Assembly: GCA_035384565.1 (NCBI GenBank)
Contig: DAOOIT010000021.1
Span: forward strand, 22,804-86,803
Reading direction: 5' to 3'
Length of the DNA: 64,000 nt
Origin: Planctomycetota bacterium
GTDB taxonomy: Bacteria > Planctomycetota > PUPC01 > DSUN01
In this document: in pieces, positions 9,400-18,428 of the stretch
Numbering within the stretch: the stretch's first letter is position 1
Layout: the number at the start of each line of letters is the position of its first letter
Translations under genes and position numbers: made by a program
Notes under the pieces: generated by a model
The model's input: the letters and a program-made list of their open reading frames with translations, nothing else
Databases searched by the model: none
What the model was told of the DNA's origin: nothing

Positions 9400-10964
9400 T
9401 ATCCCTCTCTTGCTCTCCTTGCTGCGGGGCGCCGGAGGACGGTCCACCGCCGCCCATCGGCCGCGATCATGGCATCGGCCTCTCTCGGGCCCCAGGTGCC
9501 TGCGGGGTACCGGGGCAGCGCGGTGAGCGGGTCCTCCGCACAGGTGTAGAGAATGGGCGTGAGGAAGGCCCACGCCGCCTCGACCTCGTCGCTGCGCGTG
9601 AAGAGCGTGGAGTCGCCCAGGGCCGCATCGAGCAGCAGCCGCTCATAGGCGTCGGGCGGCTCGCCGCCGAAGGCCGCGGCGTAGCCGAAATCCATCCGGA
9701 ACGGCTCGATGCGCACGCCGGCCCCCGGGCGCTTGACCTGGAACTGAAGCGAGATGCCCTCGTTGGGCTGGATGCGCAGCGCGAGCACGTTCGGAGCCAT
9801 CGGGCCGAACGGCGGGGCATTGAAGAGCACCTGCGGCACGGGCTTGAAGTGGACGCCGATCTCGGTGACCCGCTCCGCCAGCCGCTTGCCGGTCCGCAGG
9901 TAGAACGGCACGCCGGCCCAACGCCAGCTTTCGATGAAGGTCTTGAACGCCACATACGTTTCGGTGATCGAGTCGGGCGCCACGCCCGGCTCCTCGTGGT
10001 AGCCGGGCACGGGCCGGCCGGCCACTTCGCCCGCCTCGTACTGCGCGCGCACGAGTTCGCTCGTCACGCAGGCCCGCGGCATGGGGCGCAGGCACTTGAG
10101 CACCTTGACCTTCTCGTCGCGCACCGTGTCGGGGTCGAGCGAGTTGGGCGCCTCCATGCCCACGAACGCGAGGAGGTGCATCAGGTGGTTCTGGACCATG
10201 TCGCGCAGCGCACCCGCCTGGTCGTAGTACGGCCCCCGCTGCTCCACGCCCACGGTCTCGGCGACGGTGATCTGCACGTGGTCCACGTACTTGTGGTTCC
10301 ACAGCGGCTCGAAGAGGGCGTTGGCGAAACGCAGCACGAGGATGTTCTGGACCGTTTCCTTGCCGAGGTAGTGGTCAATGCGGAAGATGCGGTCCTCGGC
10401 GAAGGCGCTGCGGATGTGTGCGTTGAGGGCGCGGGCGCTGGCCAGGTCGCGGCCGAAGGGCTTCTCGATGACCAGGCGCGCCCAGCCACGGCACGGCTCG
10501 CCCGGCACGCTGAGGCCCGCGGCGCGGATCTGCTCGGCGATGGGCGCGAACATCGCCGGCGGCGTCGCGAGGTAGAACAGCGTGTTGCAGGGAGCGTTCC
10601 GCGATGCGGCCAGGGCCTCGAGCCGCGCCCGCAGCGCGGCGAAGCTCGCGGCATCCGAGTAGTCGCCGCGGTGATAAAAGAGCCTGGACGCGAACTGCGG
10701 CCAATCAGCCGTGGCTGGCTTGTCGGGGGCGAACTGGTCGAGGGCCTGTCGGACCTCCTCGCGGAACGTCTCGTCGGCCATCGGGGTGCGGGCGAAGCCC
10801 ACCACGGCGAACTGCTCGGGCAGAAGCCGCTGCTGGAAGAGGCGGTAGACCGCGGGCAGGAGCTTCCGGGCCGCCAGATCGCCCGAGGCGCCGAAGATCA
10901 CCAGCGTGAACGGCTCAGGCGAGTCCCGGCGGCGGCTGGGGCCCTGTGCGTTCCCTGGGGCCAT
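9399..10964 (-). CDS. zwf: Glucose-6-phosphate 1-dehydrogenase
   Basis: 521 residues. First step of the oxidative pentose phosphate route: glucose 6-phosphate to 6-phosphogluconolactone, making NADPH. Seen: the nucleotide-binding GASGDLAARKL at residues 25-35, the substrate and catalytic motif RIDHYLGKE, and the complete C-terminal domain. The start at 10964 has AGGAGG eight bases upstream; the longer upstream frame is not protein-like. The stop codon lies within a repeat shared with the following gap. The NADPH could supply the sulfite-reductase-like and thiol systems beside it. Confidence 0.95.
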   Translation of the reverse strand: MAPGNAQGPSRRRDSPEPFTLVIFGASGDLAARKLLPAVYRLFQQRLLPEQFAVVGFARTPMADETFREEVRQALDQFAPDKPATADWPQFASRLFYHRGDYSDAASFAALRARLEALAASRNAPCNTLFYLATPPAMFAPIAEQIRAAGLSVPGEPCRGWARLVIEKPFGRDLASARALNAHIRSAFAEDRIFRIDHYLGKETVQNILVLRFANALFEPLWNHKYVDHVQITVAETVGVEQRGPYYDQAGALRDMVQNHLMHLLAFVGMEAPNSLDPDTVRDEKVKVLKCLRPMPRACVTSELVRAQYEAGEVAGRPVPGYHEEPGVAPDSITETYVAFKTFIESWRWAGVPFYLRTGKRLAERVTEIGVHFKPVPQVLFNAPPFGPMAPNVLALRIQPNEGISLQFQVKRPGAGVRIEPFRMDFGYAAAFGGEPPDAYERLLLDAALGDSTLFTRSDEVEAAWAFLTPILYTCAEDPLTALPRYPAGTWGPREADAMIAADGRRWTVLRRPAARRAREG

Positions 10965-11056
10965 CCTTCGCACCTCCTGGCGGGCGGTCGCGGCCTTTGC
11001 CCCGCCCGCCATGTTACGCGGGATGCGGTCCGGGGTCAAGGGCAGGCGGCCACGGC

Positions 11057-11719
11057 TCAGGCCGTGAGGACGGCGGCCTTGAGGGCATCGAGCCCCAGGC
11101 GGTCGAGCACGCGCCCGAGTCGCTCGTGGGGCTTGGCGTGGTCGCGGTAGAAGGCCACCACGCGGTCCACGAGGGCCAGGGCCTCTGCGGTGCCGAGGTT
11201 CTCGGCCAGGGTGTCGGCCAGGCGCGGCCGCGCGCCGCCGCTGCCGCCGACCAGCACCATCCAGCCCTTGGACTTGCCGACGAGGGCGACGTCCTTGATG
11301 CACGTCTCGGCGCACTGGTTCATGCAGCCGGCCACGCCGATCTTGAGCTTGCCGGGCAGGTTCATGCCGTGGTACTGGGCGTCGAGCTGCATGCCCACGG
11401 CCAGGCTGTCCTGGGTGCCGCGCTTGCAGAAGGTGGTGCCCGGGCAGACCTTCACGCTGCGCACGCACAGGCCCACGGCCGCGCCCGGCGACATGCCGAG
11501 GTCCTGCCACACGGCGTCCACGTCGCTCTCCTTCAGCCCCACGATGGCGATGCGCGCGGCGCTGGTGACCTTGAGGGCCGCGGCGCCGTACTTCTCGGCC
11601 ACGTCGGCCAGCTTGCGCAACTGCCCGGGCGTCACCACGCCGCAGGGCAGATGGGGGGCCACGGCATAGGTCTGCTTGTCGCGCTGGAGGATCGCTCCCT
11701 TGTCACCGTCCTGGATCAT
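11057..11719 (-). CDS. Small siroheme/4Fe-4S sulfite reductase-like protein
   Basis: 220 residues, far shorter than standard sulfite or nitrite reductases, but close to the low-molecular-weight assimilatory-type sulfite reductases known from anaerobes. Seen: one ferredoxin-like half domain (about residues 15-75) and the cluster/siroheme site C92-x5-C98 with C132-x3-C136 (CPGTTFCKRG, GCMNQC). It would reduce sulfite to sulfide in the cytoplasm, with an unknown electron donor. The start at 11719 has AGGAG upstream. Another possible role is siroheme-dependent nitrite reduction. Confidence 0.75.
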   Translation of the reverse strand: MIQDGDKGAILQRDKQTYAVAPHLPCGVVTPGQLRKLADVAEKYGAAALKVTSAARIAIVGLKESDVDAVWQDLGMSPGAAVGLCVRSVKVCPGTTFCKRGTQDSLAVGMQLDAQYHGMNLPGKLKIGVAGCMNQCAETCIKDVALVGKSKGWMVLVGGSGGARPRLADTLAENLGTAEALALVDRVVAFYRDHAKPHERLGRVLDRLGLDALKAAVLTA

Positions 11720-11808
11720 TCCCGGCTCCTTCTCGGCCCACGCTGAGCGTTCCACATGGGCGCACGGTCCATTGGTTGCCGACACAAACACGGCGTCGAG
11801 TCTGGGAT

Positions 11809-11843
11809 TGGGCGCTGCCCGACGGCTCGTCGGGCGGCGCCCA
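11809..11843. terminator. Strong hairpin downstream of the YHS lipoprotein gene
   Basis: A 15-bp stem with one wobble (TGGGCGCtGCCCGAC / GTCGGGCgGCGCCCA) and a 5-base loop. No T run follows on the minus strand, so its role in ending transcription is uncertain. Confidence 0.5.
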
Positions 11844-11925
11844 GAGAAGTCCCCTCAACCTGTTCCTCGCGGGACGGCGGGGTCCCGCGCCCGATGCCCC
11901 GGAGACCCCGGGGCGCTCACGGGCA

Positions 11926-12228
11926 TCAGCCGCCTTTGCGGGGCGTTTTGTCGAGCACCACGCCGGCGTCTTCGAGCTTCTTGATGTAGGCGGCCGGGTC
12001 CTTCTTGAACGTCTCGGGGCAATCATCGCAGCAGAAGTAGACTCGCTTGCCCTCGTAGTCCGCGAAGAACCTCTTGTCAATCTTGCCGCCCATGACCGGG
12101 CACGTCGTCTGGGCGTTGGCCGGCGGCGCGGCGGCATCGCCTTTCTTCTCTTCCCAACAGCCCATGAGGGCGAGGCCGGCGGCCGCCGCGAATGCGGCGG
12201 CACACAGCACGTGGAGTGTGTTCTTCAT
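11926..12228 (-). CDS. Lipoprotein with a YHS-type metal-binding domain
   Basis: A 100-residue protein with a lipoprotein signal (LMGC, lipidated C24), then a Cys-rich domain C43-PVMGGKID...F-C66-C-DD-C70-PETF, typical of YHS/TRASH-like domains that bind copper or other soft metals. It should sit on a membrane facing the periplasm. The ATG at 12228 is chosen over a TTG nine bases earlier; AGGAG lies about ten bases upstream. It sits next to ferritin and thiol peroxidase, which suggests a metal-handling role. Confidence 0.8.
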   Translation of the reverse strand: MKNTLHVLCAAAFAAAAGLALMGCWEEKKGDAAAPPANAQTTCPVMGGKIDKRFFADYEGKRVYFCCDDCPETFKKDPAAYIKKLEDAGVVLDKTPRKGG

Positions 12229-12264
12229 GGTCTTCAATCTCCTGCCGGTCGCTGGGCGCGCGGT

Positions 12265-12753
12265 TCACCCACGTTGCGCCAGCGCGCGGTCGAGCATGAT
12301 CAGGCCGTGGGGCGACTCGCCGATCATCTTGAGCTGCGCCACGATGGCGTCGGCGTTCTTCTCCTCCTCGACCTGCTCGGTGACGAACCACTGGAGGAGG
12401 ATGCCCGTGGCGTTATCCTTCTCGGCCGCGGCCAGCTCGACAAGTTTGTTGATGAGGCCGGTCACCTTCTGCTCGTGCGCCAGCACGGCCTCGAAGGCGG
12501 CCAGGGGGGTGGCCCACTCGGCCGGCGGCGCGGCGATGGCGGCGAGCGTCACGCGGCTGCGACGATCGTTGATGTACTCGTAGAGCTTCAGGGCGTGGCC
12601 GTTCTCCTCCTTGGCCTGAAGCTTGAGCCAGTGGGCGAAGCCGGGGAGATTCTTGGCCTCGAAGTCGGCGGCCATGGCCAGGTACAGGTACGAGGAGAAG
12701 AGCTCCGCGTTCACCTGCTTGTTCAGCGCCTCTTCCATCTTCTTGCTCAGCAT
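12265..12753 (-). CDS. Ferritin
   Basis: 162 residues. Iron-storage shell protein that oxidises Fe(II). The ferroxidase residues fall at the E. coli FtnA positions: E17, E50, H53, E94, Q127 (VNAELFSSYLYL, KEENGH, LAHEQK, WFVTEQVEEE). The start at 12753 has GGAGG eight bases upstream. It lies between tpx and the YHS lipoprotein on the same strand, with short gaps, probably one transcript for iron and peroxide control. Confidence 0.95.
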   Translation of the reverse strand: MLSKKMEEALNKQVNAELFSSYLYLAMAADFEAKNLPGFAHWLKLQAKEENGHALKLYEYINDRRSRVTLAAIAAPPAEWATPLAAFEAVLAHEQKVTGLINKLVELAAAEKDNATGILLQWFVTEQVEEEKNADAIVAQLKMIGESPHGLIMLDRALAQRG

Positions 12754-12803
12754 CCCGATGCCTCCTTCCCAGGGGTCTGTGATGTCGCCCCGCGCCGTGA
12801 CTC

Positions 12804-13322
12804 TCACGGTGCGAGTTGCTCCACAGCGGCCAGCACGGCCTCGTAGTCGGGCTCGTGCGTCATCTCCTTCACGAGTTGCACGTAGCGGATCACGCCCTCG
12901 CGGTCCACCACGAACACGGCCCTGGCGAGCAGCCGCAGCTCCTTGATCAGCACGCCGTAGGCCGTGCCGAACGAGGCGTCGCGGTGGTCCGACAGGGTCT
13001 TCACGTTCCGGATGCCCGCCGCGCCGCACCAGCGCGCCTGGGCGAAGGGCAGGTCCATGCTGATCGTCAGCACGGCCACGCCGCTGCCCAGGCTGGCCGC
13101 CTCCTTGTTGAAACGGCGAGTCTCGAGGTCGCACACGGGCGTGTCGAGCGAGGGCACGGAGACCAGGATGGCCACCTTGCCCTTCGCCGCGGCGAGGGTC
13201 ACTGGCGCGAGGGCGTTGTCCAGCGCCGTGAAATCCGGCGCCTTGTCGCCCGGCTTGAGCTCCGGGCCGATCAGGGTGAGCGGGTTGCCTTTGAACGTGG
13301 TTGCGCCGGCTCGCTCGTTCAT
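12804..13322 (-). CDS. tpx: Thiol peroxidase
   Basis: 172 residues. Atypical 2-Cys peroxiredoxin that reduces peroxides with electrons from thioredoxin. Peroxidatic C64 lies in SLDTPVCDLETRRFN and resolving C99 in ARWCGAAGI, as in the family. The start at 13322 has GGAGG upstream, behind a recognisable promoter. It heads the minus-strand tpx, ferritin, YHS group. Confidence 0.95.
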   Translation of the reverse strand: MNERAGATTFKGNPLTLIGPELKPGDKAPDFTALDNALAPVTLAAAKGKVAILVSVPSLDTPVCDLETRRFNKEAASLGSGVAVLTISMDLPFAQARWCGAAGIRNVKTLSDHRDASFGTAYGVLIKELRLLARAVFVVDREGVIRYVQLVKEMTHEPDYEAVLAAVEQLAP

Positions 13323-13358
13323 CGGGGCCTCCTCTCGTGGGTTCTGAGGTCTGGCTCG

Positions 13359-13387
13359 ATCTTAGCACGGCTCATGATCGCAAGCAA
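13359..13387 (-). promoter_or_regulatory. Putative tpx promoter
   Basis: On the minus strand TTGCTT (13387-13382), 17 bases, TAAGAT (13364-13359), 37 bases before the tpx start. Confidence 0.5.
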
Positions 13388-13408
13388 GAGGCAAGTTGGC
13401 TTGGCGAC

Positions 13409-13437
13409 TTGACAAGACGCCCCCCGCGCGGTAGCCT
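13409..13437 (+). promoter_or_regulatory. Putative promoter of the phosphohexomutase gene
   Basis: A perfect TTGACA (13409-13414), 17 bases, then a weak TAGCCT (13432-13437), 42 bases before the ATG at 13479. Confidence 0.45.
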
Positions 13438-13478
13438 TCTCCTACCCCGTGCAAGCTTCGCCCCAGCCAGGAAACTCC

Positions 13479-14888
13479 ATGAGCAGCGTGCTGAACGCCG
13501 TTGACGCGGTCTTCCAGACCTATGACATTCGGGGGAAGTACCCCGAGCCTCTGTCGCCTTCCATCGCCTACCGGGCCGGCCGGGCCATCGCCGCCTATCT
13601 GCGCGAGGCGATGCGGGTGGACACCGGCCACGTGGCGCTCGGGCGCGACATCCGCCACGGCGCGCTCGAGCTGGCCGCCGCCGTCGCCCACGGGCTCCAG
13701 GACGGCGACATCACGCCGGTGGACCTCGGCCTGATCTCGTCCGATATGGTCTACTTCGCCACGGGCGAGTTCCGCGGCGAGTTCGACGGCGGCATCATGA
13801 TCACCGCCTCGCACAACCCGCCCGAGTACAACGGCCTGAAGTTCGTCCTCTCCGGCGCCCGCTCGGTGGATGAGGACACCGGGCTGAAGATCATCCACGA
13901 CATCATGGTGGCCCGCCTGGCCGACGACCCGCCCGCGGCACTTGCCCCGCTCCAGGCCGTGCGGCGCGACGTGGCGGAGGCCTATGTGACCAAGCTCTTC
14001 GCCATCGCCCCCGGGCCCTACCGGAAGCTCAAGGTGGCGGTGGACGCGGGCAACGGCATGGCGGCCAGCATCTTTCCGCTCGTGGCGCGCCGCCTGCCCT
14101 GCGAGGTCATCCCCCTCCACGGCGAGCTCGACCCCGACTTTCCCGCCCGCGGCCCCGACCCCACCGAGAAGGGCGCCCTGACGGCCCTCCAGGCCGCCGT
14201 GCGCGAGCACGGCGCCGATCTCGGCCTGGCCTTCGACGGCGACGCCGACCGCGCGGTGATCGTGGACGAGACGGGCGCCGTGGTAGGCGGCTCGGTGCTC
14301 ACCGCGCTCTTCGCCCGCGAGTTCCTGGCCCGCTGCCCCTACCAGCCCGTGCTCTTCGACCTCACGTGCAGCCTGGCCGTGCGCGAGGCCGTGGCCGAGG
14401 CCGGCGGCACGCCCATCGCCGCGCCTGTGGGCCACTCGCGCATCAAGGAGCGCCTGCACAAGTGCAAGGGCCTCTTCGGCGGCGAGGAATCGGGCCACTA
14501 CTACTTCCGCGACTTCTACTGCTGCGACAGCGCCATGCTCGCCGCGCTCGTGGCCTTTCAACTCCTCAGCAGCACGGGGCAGCGCCTGTCCGACCTCGCG
14601 CGCCCCCTCGCCACCCGCTATCACCGCACGGGCGTGAAGCTGCACTTCGCGAGCCGCGAGGACGCCCTCGCCCACATCCCGCGGCTCGACGTGCCCTTCC
14701 CCGACGCCTCGGCCTGCGACGTCACCCGCCTGCCCACGGCGGACGTGCGGAAGGACTACGACGATTGGTGGTTCTGCGTGCGTCCCTCGGGCACCGAGCG
14801 CGAGGTGTTGCGCATCACCGTCGAGGCGCGCGACCCGGCCACCGCCGAGCGGCGGCTGGCCGAGCTCAAGGCCGTGCTGACTGCGTAA
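13479..14888 (+). CDS. Phosphomannomutase/phosphoglucomutase
   Basis: 469 residues, alpha-D-phosphohexomutase family. Interconverts hexose 1- and 6-phosphates through a phosphoserine. All four site motifs are visible: S111 in TASHNP, metal loop D253-G-D-A-D-R, sugar loop GEESGHYY, and phosphate loop RPSGTE. The ATG at 13479 gives the family N terminus (AVFQTYDIRGKYP); an upstream GTG is less likely. It links GDP-mannose and sugar-nucleotide supply to glycan metabolism. Substrate preference cannot be read from the sequence. It converges on the deacetylase gene 18 bases away. Confidence 0.93.
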   Translation: MSSVLNAVDAVFQTYDIRGKYPEPLSPSIAYRAGRAIAAYLREAMRVDTGHVALGRDIRHGALELAAAVAHGLQDGDITPVDLGLISSDMVYFATGEFRGEFDGGIMITASHNPPEYNGLKFVLSGARSVDEDTGLKIIHDIMVARLADDPPAALAPLQAVRRDVAEAYVTKLFAIAPGPYRKLKVAVDAGNGMAASIFPLVARRLPCEVIPLHGELDPDFPARGPDPTEKGALTALQAAVREHGADLGLAFDGDADRAVIVDETGAVVGGSVLTALFAREFLARCPYQPVLFDLTCSLAVREAVAEAGGTPIAAPVGHSRIKERLHKCKGLFGGEESGHYYFRDFYCCDSAMLAALVAFQLLSSTGQRLSDLARPLATRYHRTGVKLHFASREDALAHIPRLDVPFPDASACDVTRLPTADVRKDYDDWWFCVRPSGTEREVLRITVEARDPATAERRLAELKAVLTA

Positions 14889-14906
14889 CAGGGAACGAGC
14901 GGCCAC

Positions 14907-15683
14907 CTACGGGCCCGCGGGGCGGGTGTCCGTGAACCGCGCGGGCATGACGCCGTGGTGCCCGCAGTACTCGAGCACCTTGTGCGACGTGAGCATCTGC
15001 GTGTCGCCCTCGCGCTCGCGGGCCACCTGACCCGGGGCGAGGCCCTCGTGCCCCAGGCGCCGCATCTCCTCGGTGTCGTGGCCGGGGTGTGCCACGATCA
15101 GGTAGGTGCCAGGCCCGGCCGCCTCGAGCCGCGCGATCAAGTCGTCGGCCCGATCCTCGTACCTCCAGGGCGACCGGGGCAGAGGCTCGTAGCCGCGCCC
15201 CCCGTGCCGCAGGCCCTCGCGCGCCATCAGCGCGTCCAGCCGCTCGCGCACGCCCGGCAGCCAACTGAAGCCCATGTGCTCGTCGAGGTACGCGATCTTC
15301 AGGCCGGCGGAGCGGGCGCGCGCGAGCTGGGCCTCGATCTCGGCCAGCACCTCGTCGGCATTGCCGCCCCGCTCGTGCGTGATGTTGGGCGTGCGGTGGA
15401 AATGGCCGTTCGCGTCCACCAGCGTCGGCACCCGCTCGGGCGGGAGGACGGGGCCCCACTTCACCGCGTCCCACTCGGCGTTGATTGTGGCGTGGAGGCC
15501 CACGCACACGTCCTTGCGGCCGGCGAGCATGGCCGCGGCCTCATCGGCGAACGGGCAGCAGGCCATCACGCCCACGTTGAGCGCCAGCCCCGCCTCCACG
15601 CACTCCATGATCGCCTGGTTGGCCGTGTGGCACGAGCCCGCGTCGTCGGCGCGGGCGAGGAGACGGATTCGAGGATTCTGCAT
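14907..15683 (-). CDS. YdjC/ChbG-family carbohydrate deacetylase
   Basis: 258 residues. Members of this family remove N-acetyl groups from oligosaccharides such as chitobiose using a divalent metal. Seen: ARADDAGSCHTANQAI (metal Asp), GLHATIN (metal His), LDEHMGF, and the late VAHPG. The LDEHMGF segment differs from the usual DSHxH, so substrate or activity may differ. The start overlaps the stop of the GH78 gene (TGATG), with GGAGG upstream, so the two are coupled in one operon. Confidence 0.8.
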   Translation of the reverse strand: MQNPRIRLLARADDAGSCHTANQAIMECVEAGLALNVGVMACCPFADEAAAMLAGRKDVCVGLHATINAEWDAVKWGPVLPPERVPTLVDANGHFHRTPNITHERGGNADEVLAEIEAQLARARSAGLKIAYLDEHMGFSWLPGVRERLDALMAREGLRHGGRGYEPLPRSPWRYEDRADDLIARLEAAGPGTYLIVAHPGHDTEEMRRLGHEGLAPGQVAREREGDTQMLTSHKVLEYCGHHGVMPARFTDTRPAGP

Positions 15684-18418
15684 CAGTGGCCTCCTTCCCC
15701 AAGCGTGACCCTCACGCCGTCGGGGCAGTCGTACTCGACGTGGACCTTGCGCCCCTCGCGCCGCCACTCGATGCGGAGGGGGCCTCTTGGATGCGGATAG
15801 GCGCCACGCGCCCACTCGAGCGTGCCTGGCTGCGGGAGGATGCGGACGACGTCGGGGTTGCCGGGCTCGGGGAACTGGACGCCGAGGACGGCCGAGGAGA
15901 GATACCAGGTCGCCGCGCTCGACCAGGCGTGGCAAAGGCTATCGGTCTGCGGCCAGTGCTCCCAGCAGGTCCACGCGCCCCGGTCGAGGAGCCAGCCCCA
16001 GGAGCGGCGGATGAAGTCCTCGGCCTCCGTGGCGCAGCCGTGGCGGTAGAGGGCGCCGAGGCCGTAGAAGGCGAAGTAGGAGCCGATGGTGGCGACCGTC
16101 TCGCCGTTCGGGCCGCTGGGGGTGAGGTTGCGCTTCAGGGCGCGGACGAGCCAGTCGAGCGCCGGCTGCACCTGGCCGCCCTCGGCGATGTCGTAGAGGA
16201 GCGCCAGGGCGTTGGCGGTGACCGACGGCGGAGCGTCGGGCACGGCAGCCGGCAAGTGCTCGACGAATGCCTGGTGCCTCTCGCTCCAGAAGCTGGCGCG
16301 GATGGCGGCGGCCAGGCGGTCGGCCCGCTCGCGCCAGCGCGTGGCGAGGGCCGCCTCGCCGACGAGGTCGAGCACGTGGGCGCCGTCGGCGAAGGCGCGC
16401 TGGATGAAGCAGTTGAGGCCGCACGTCACGCGGCTGCCCTTGGCCTGGGGGCCATCCACGTAGGGGTGGAGCGAGGAGCCGTCGCACAGTTCCGTGTCCT
16501 CGGCCTGGAGGGCGTCAAGGCCCGCAAGCAGGCGTTTGAGGCCGGGCAGCATCTCGCGGAGGAACGCGGCGTCGCCCGTGCGTGCCCAGTAGTGCCAGAG
16601 GCACTGGACGAGGATGGCCGAGTAGTCGGGGTGGCGGCCCGGCGGTAACCCGTGCGGGCAGGGGCGGATGAGGCCGTTCTCGCCCTGCGACTGGAAGAAG
16701 AGGCCGATGCAGCGGCGGAAGAGCGCCGTGTCGCCGAACGCCGCGAGGTTCGAGTAGAACTCGGCGAAGAAGTCGCCCGTGTAGAGGCCGCGCTCGCGCC
16801 AGGGGCAGTCGAGATAGGCGTCCTCCATGCAGGCCCGTAGGGTCGGCGGCCCGAGCGCCCAGATGCGGTTGAGCAGGGGGTCCGAGCACTCGAACGAGCC
16901 AATCGGCTCCACGGGGTAGGCTGCCCGCGTGAGCGACACGCTGTGAAGCTCGAAGGCCGACAGATCGCCCTTCACGAGCACTTCGAGGTAGCGGCAGCCG
17001 CGGGGGTGGAAGGTCTGCCACGTCTGCCGCCCGTCGCGGGCGACATAGCGCTCCATCATGTCCACGAAGTAGCGCCAATGCACTGCGGCGGTGCCGTCGG
17101 GGTTGAGGCGTTCGGTGTAGGCCACATCCACCACGGTGCCCGCCTTGGCCGTGAACTCGAGCACCGGCCGCCCGAGCACCTCGCCGCCGAAGTCGAAGAG
17201 CAACGCCAACGCTGCGCCTTTCGGAGGCGCCGCGGGCAGTCTCGTTTGCCCGTGCGCTTCCAGACGCTCGAAGGTTCTCCACGCGCGTTCGCGGCACGGC
17301 GTATCGGCCTTCCTCTCGCGCGGCCAGGGCTTCCACGGCCTCAGGGCCTGGGGCAGGTCGTCGGGCGACGCGAGCGGCCAGGCCACGCGGTCGGCCTCGG
17401 CGGCGAGGGCATCCTCCCACAGCCCGCCCACGAGGAACGTGTTCGGGGAGCCAATCTGCCTCTCGGCGCTCAGCTCCAGACCCGCCTCGCGCGGCAGGGC
17501 GAGATAGAAGTCCCACCAGTCGTGTTTCACGGTTTCGACCATGAGGAACGTGTTCCAGCCCGCGCGGAGGCGGAGCGGGAAGTCGCGGCGGAGATGCTCG
17601 TCGCGGCGGGAGGCCGGCAGGACTTGCTCGCCGTTGACCCAGTACTTGCCCCACCAGGCGCCGAACGTCGTCTCCTGGTCGCGCGGCGAGTGGAGGAACG
17701 CCATCACGGCCACGCGGGCGTCGGTGTGCAGGCCCTTGCCGCCCGTCGCCACCACCATGAGCGAATAGACGTCCTCGCTCGGGAACTCGCGCGCGGCCCA
17801 GGCGCCGAGGCAGCGAACGGGAGGTTGCCTGCTCTCGTCGAGCAGGGGAATCGAGCGGGGCCGCAACTGCCCCCAGTGCTCGGGATGCGCGTGGAGAACC
17901 GCACGTGGCCAGCCGCGGTCGTCGAAGTCGGGCCGCTCCCAGCCAAGCGGCATCTTGCGCGCGTCGAGATGCTCGGCGGGGTTGAGGGCGAACGACATGT
18001 AGTGCGTGTCGGGCCTGTGGCCGGGCGACTCCATCGCCCGCCACGACTCGTCGGTCGCAATGGCGATGGCATCGCCCGCTTCGTCGCGGGCCTCGCCCCA
18101 GGCGATGAGACCGCCGAAGCTCGGCTCCGAGTGGAACGTCACCCCGCCCGTGCTGTTGACGACGAGGGCGATGGCGTTCCGCCCCTGTCGCAGCGCGGGC
18201 GCGAGGTCAACGGTGTCGTACTCGGGCTTGGAGGGGAAGAACCGCGCCGGCCCGTGGCCGAGCACCTGGCCGTTCACGATGAGGCGATAGCGCGTGTCGG
18301 CGAACACGTTCAGGCTGCCGCCGGCCGGCTTCGCCGCCAGCTCGAATGTCGTGCGAAACAGCCCCCAGCGGTTCCGCCCCCTGCCCTCGGCGTCGAACCA
18401 GATGAACCTGGCGTCCAA
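15683..18418 (-). CDS. Alpha-L-rhamnosidase-like enzyme, GH78 family
   Basis: About 911 residues. N-terminal beta-sandwich domains (FRTTFELA, GHGPARFFPSKPEYDTVDL) are followed by an (alpha/alpha)6 catalytic barrel with DCPWRERGLYTGD and EHWPQTDSLCHAWSSA, both typical of GH78, and a C-terminal beta domain. It should release terminal rhamnose, or a related sugar, from glycans. The start is a TTG at 18418 behind AAGGAGG; no good ATG exists nearby. No clear signal peptide is seen, so it may act on imported oligosaccharides. It lies between a giant secreted propeller gene and the deacetylase. Confidence 0.85.
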   Translation of the reverse strand: MDARFIWFDAEGRGRNRWGLFRTTFELAAKPAGGSLNVFADTRYRLIVNGQVLGHGPARFFPSKPEYDTVDLAPALRQGRNAIALVVNSTGGVTFHSEPSFGGLIAWGEARDEAGDAIAIATDESWRAMESPGHRPDTHYMSFALNPAEHLDARKMPLGWERPDFDDRGWPRAVLHAHPEHWGQLRPRSIPLLDESRQPPVRCLGAWAAREFPSEDVYSLMVVATGGKGLHTDARVAVMAFLHSPRDQETTFGAWWGKYWVNGEQVLPASRRDEHLRRDFPLRLRAGWNTFLMVETVKHDWWDFYLALPREAGLELSAERQIGSPNTFLVGGLWEDALAAEADRVAWPLASPDDLPQALRPWKPWPRERKADTPCRERAWRTFERLEAHGQTRLPAAPPKGAALALLFDFGGEVLGRPVLEFTAKAGTVVDVAYTERLNPDGTAAVHWRYFVDMMERYVARDGRQTWQTFHPRGCRYLEVLVKGDLSAFELHSVSLTRAAYPVEPIGSFECSDPLLNRIWALGPPTLRACMEDAYLDCPWRERGLYTGDFFAEFYSNLAAFGDTALFRRCIGLFFQSQGENGLIRPCPHGLPPGRHPDYSAILVQCLWHYWARTGDAAFLREMLPGLKRLLAGLDALQAEDTELCDGSSLHPYVDGPQAKGSRVTCGLNCFIQRAFADGAHVLDLVGEAALATRWRERADRLAAAIRASFWSERHQAFVEHLPAAVPDAPPSVTANALALLYDIAEGGQVQPALDWLVRALKRNLTPSGPNGETVATIGSYFAFYGLGALYRHGCATEAEDFIRRSWGWLLDRGAWTCWEHWPQTDSLCHAWSSAATWYLSSAVLGVQFPEPGNPDVVRILPQPGTLEWARGAYPHPRGPLRIEWRREGRKVHVEYDCPDGVRVTLGEGGH

Positions 18419-18428
18419 CGGTGCCTCC

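Noticed and set aside
9399..11510. N-terminal extension of zwf by about 180 residues
   Set aside because: The added part is antisense to the sulfite-reductase-like gene and not protein-like; AGGAGG marks the start at 10964.
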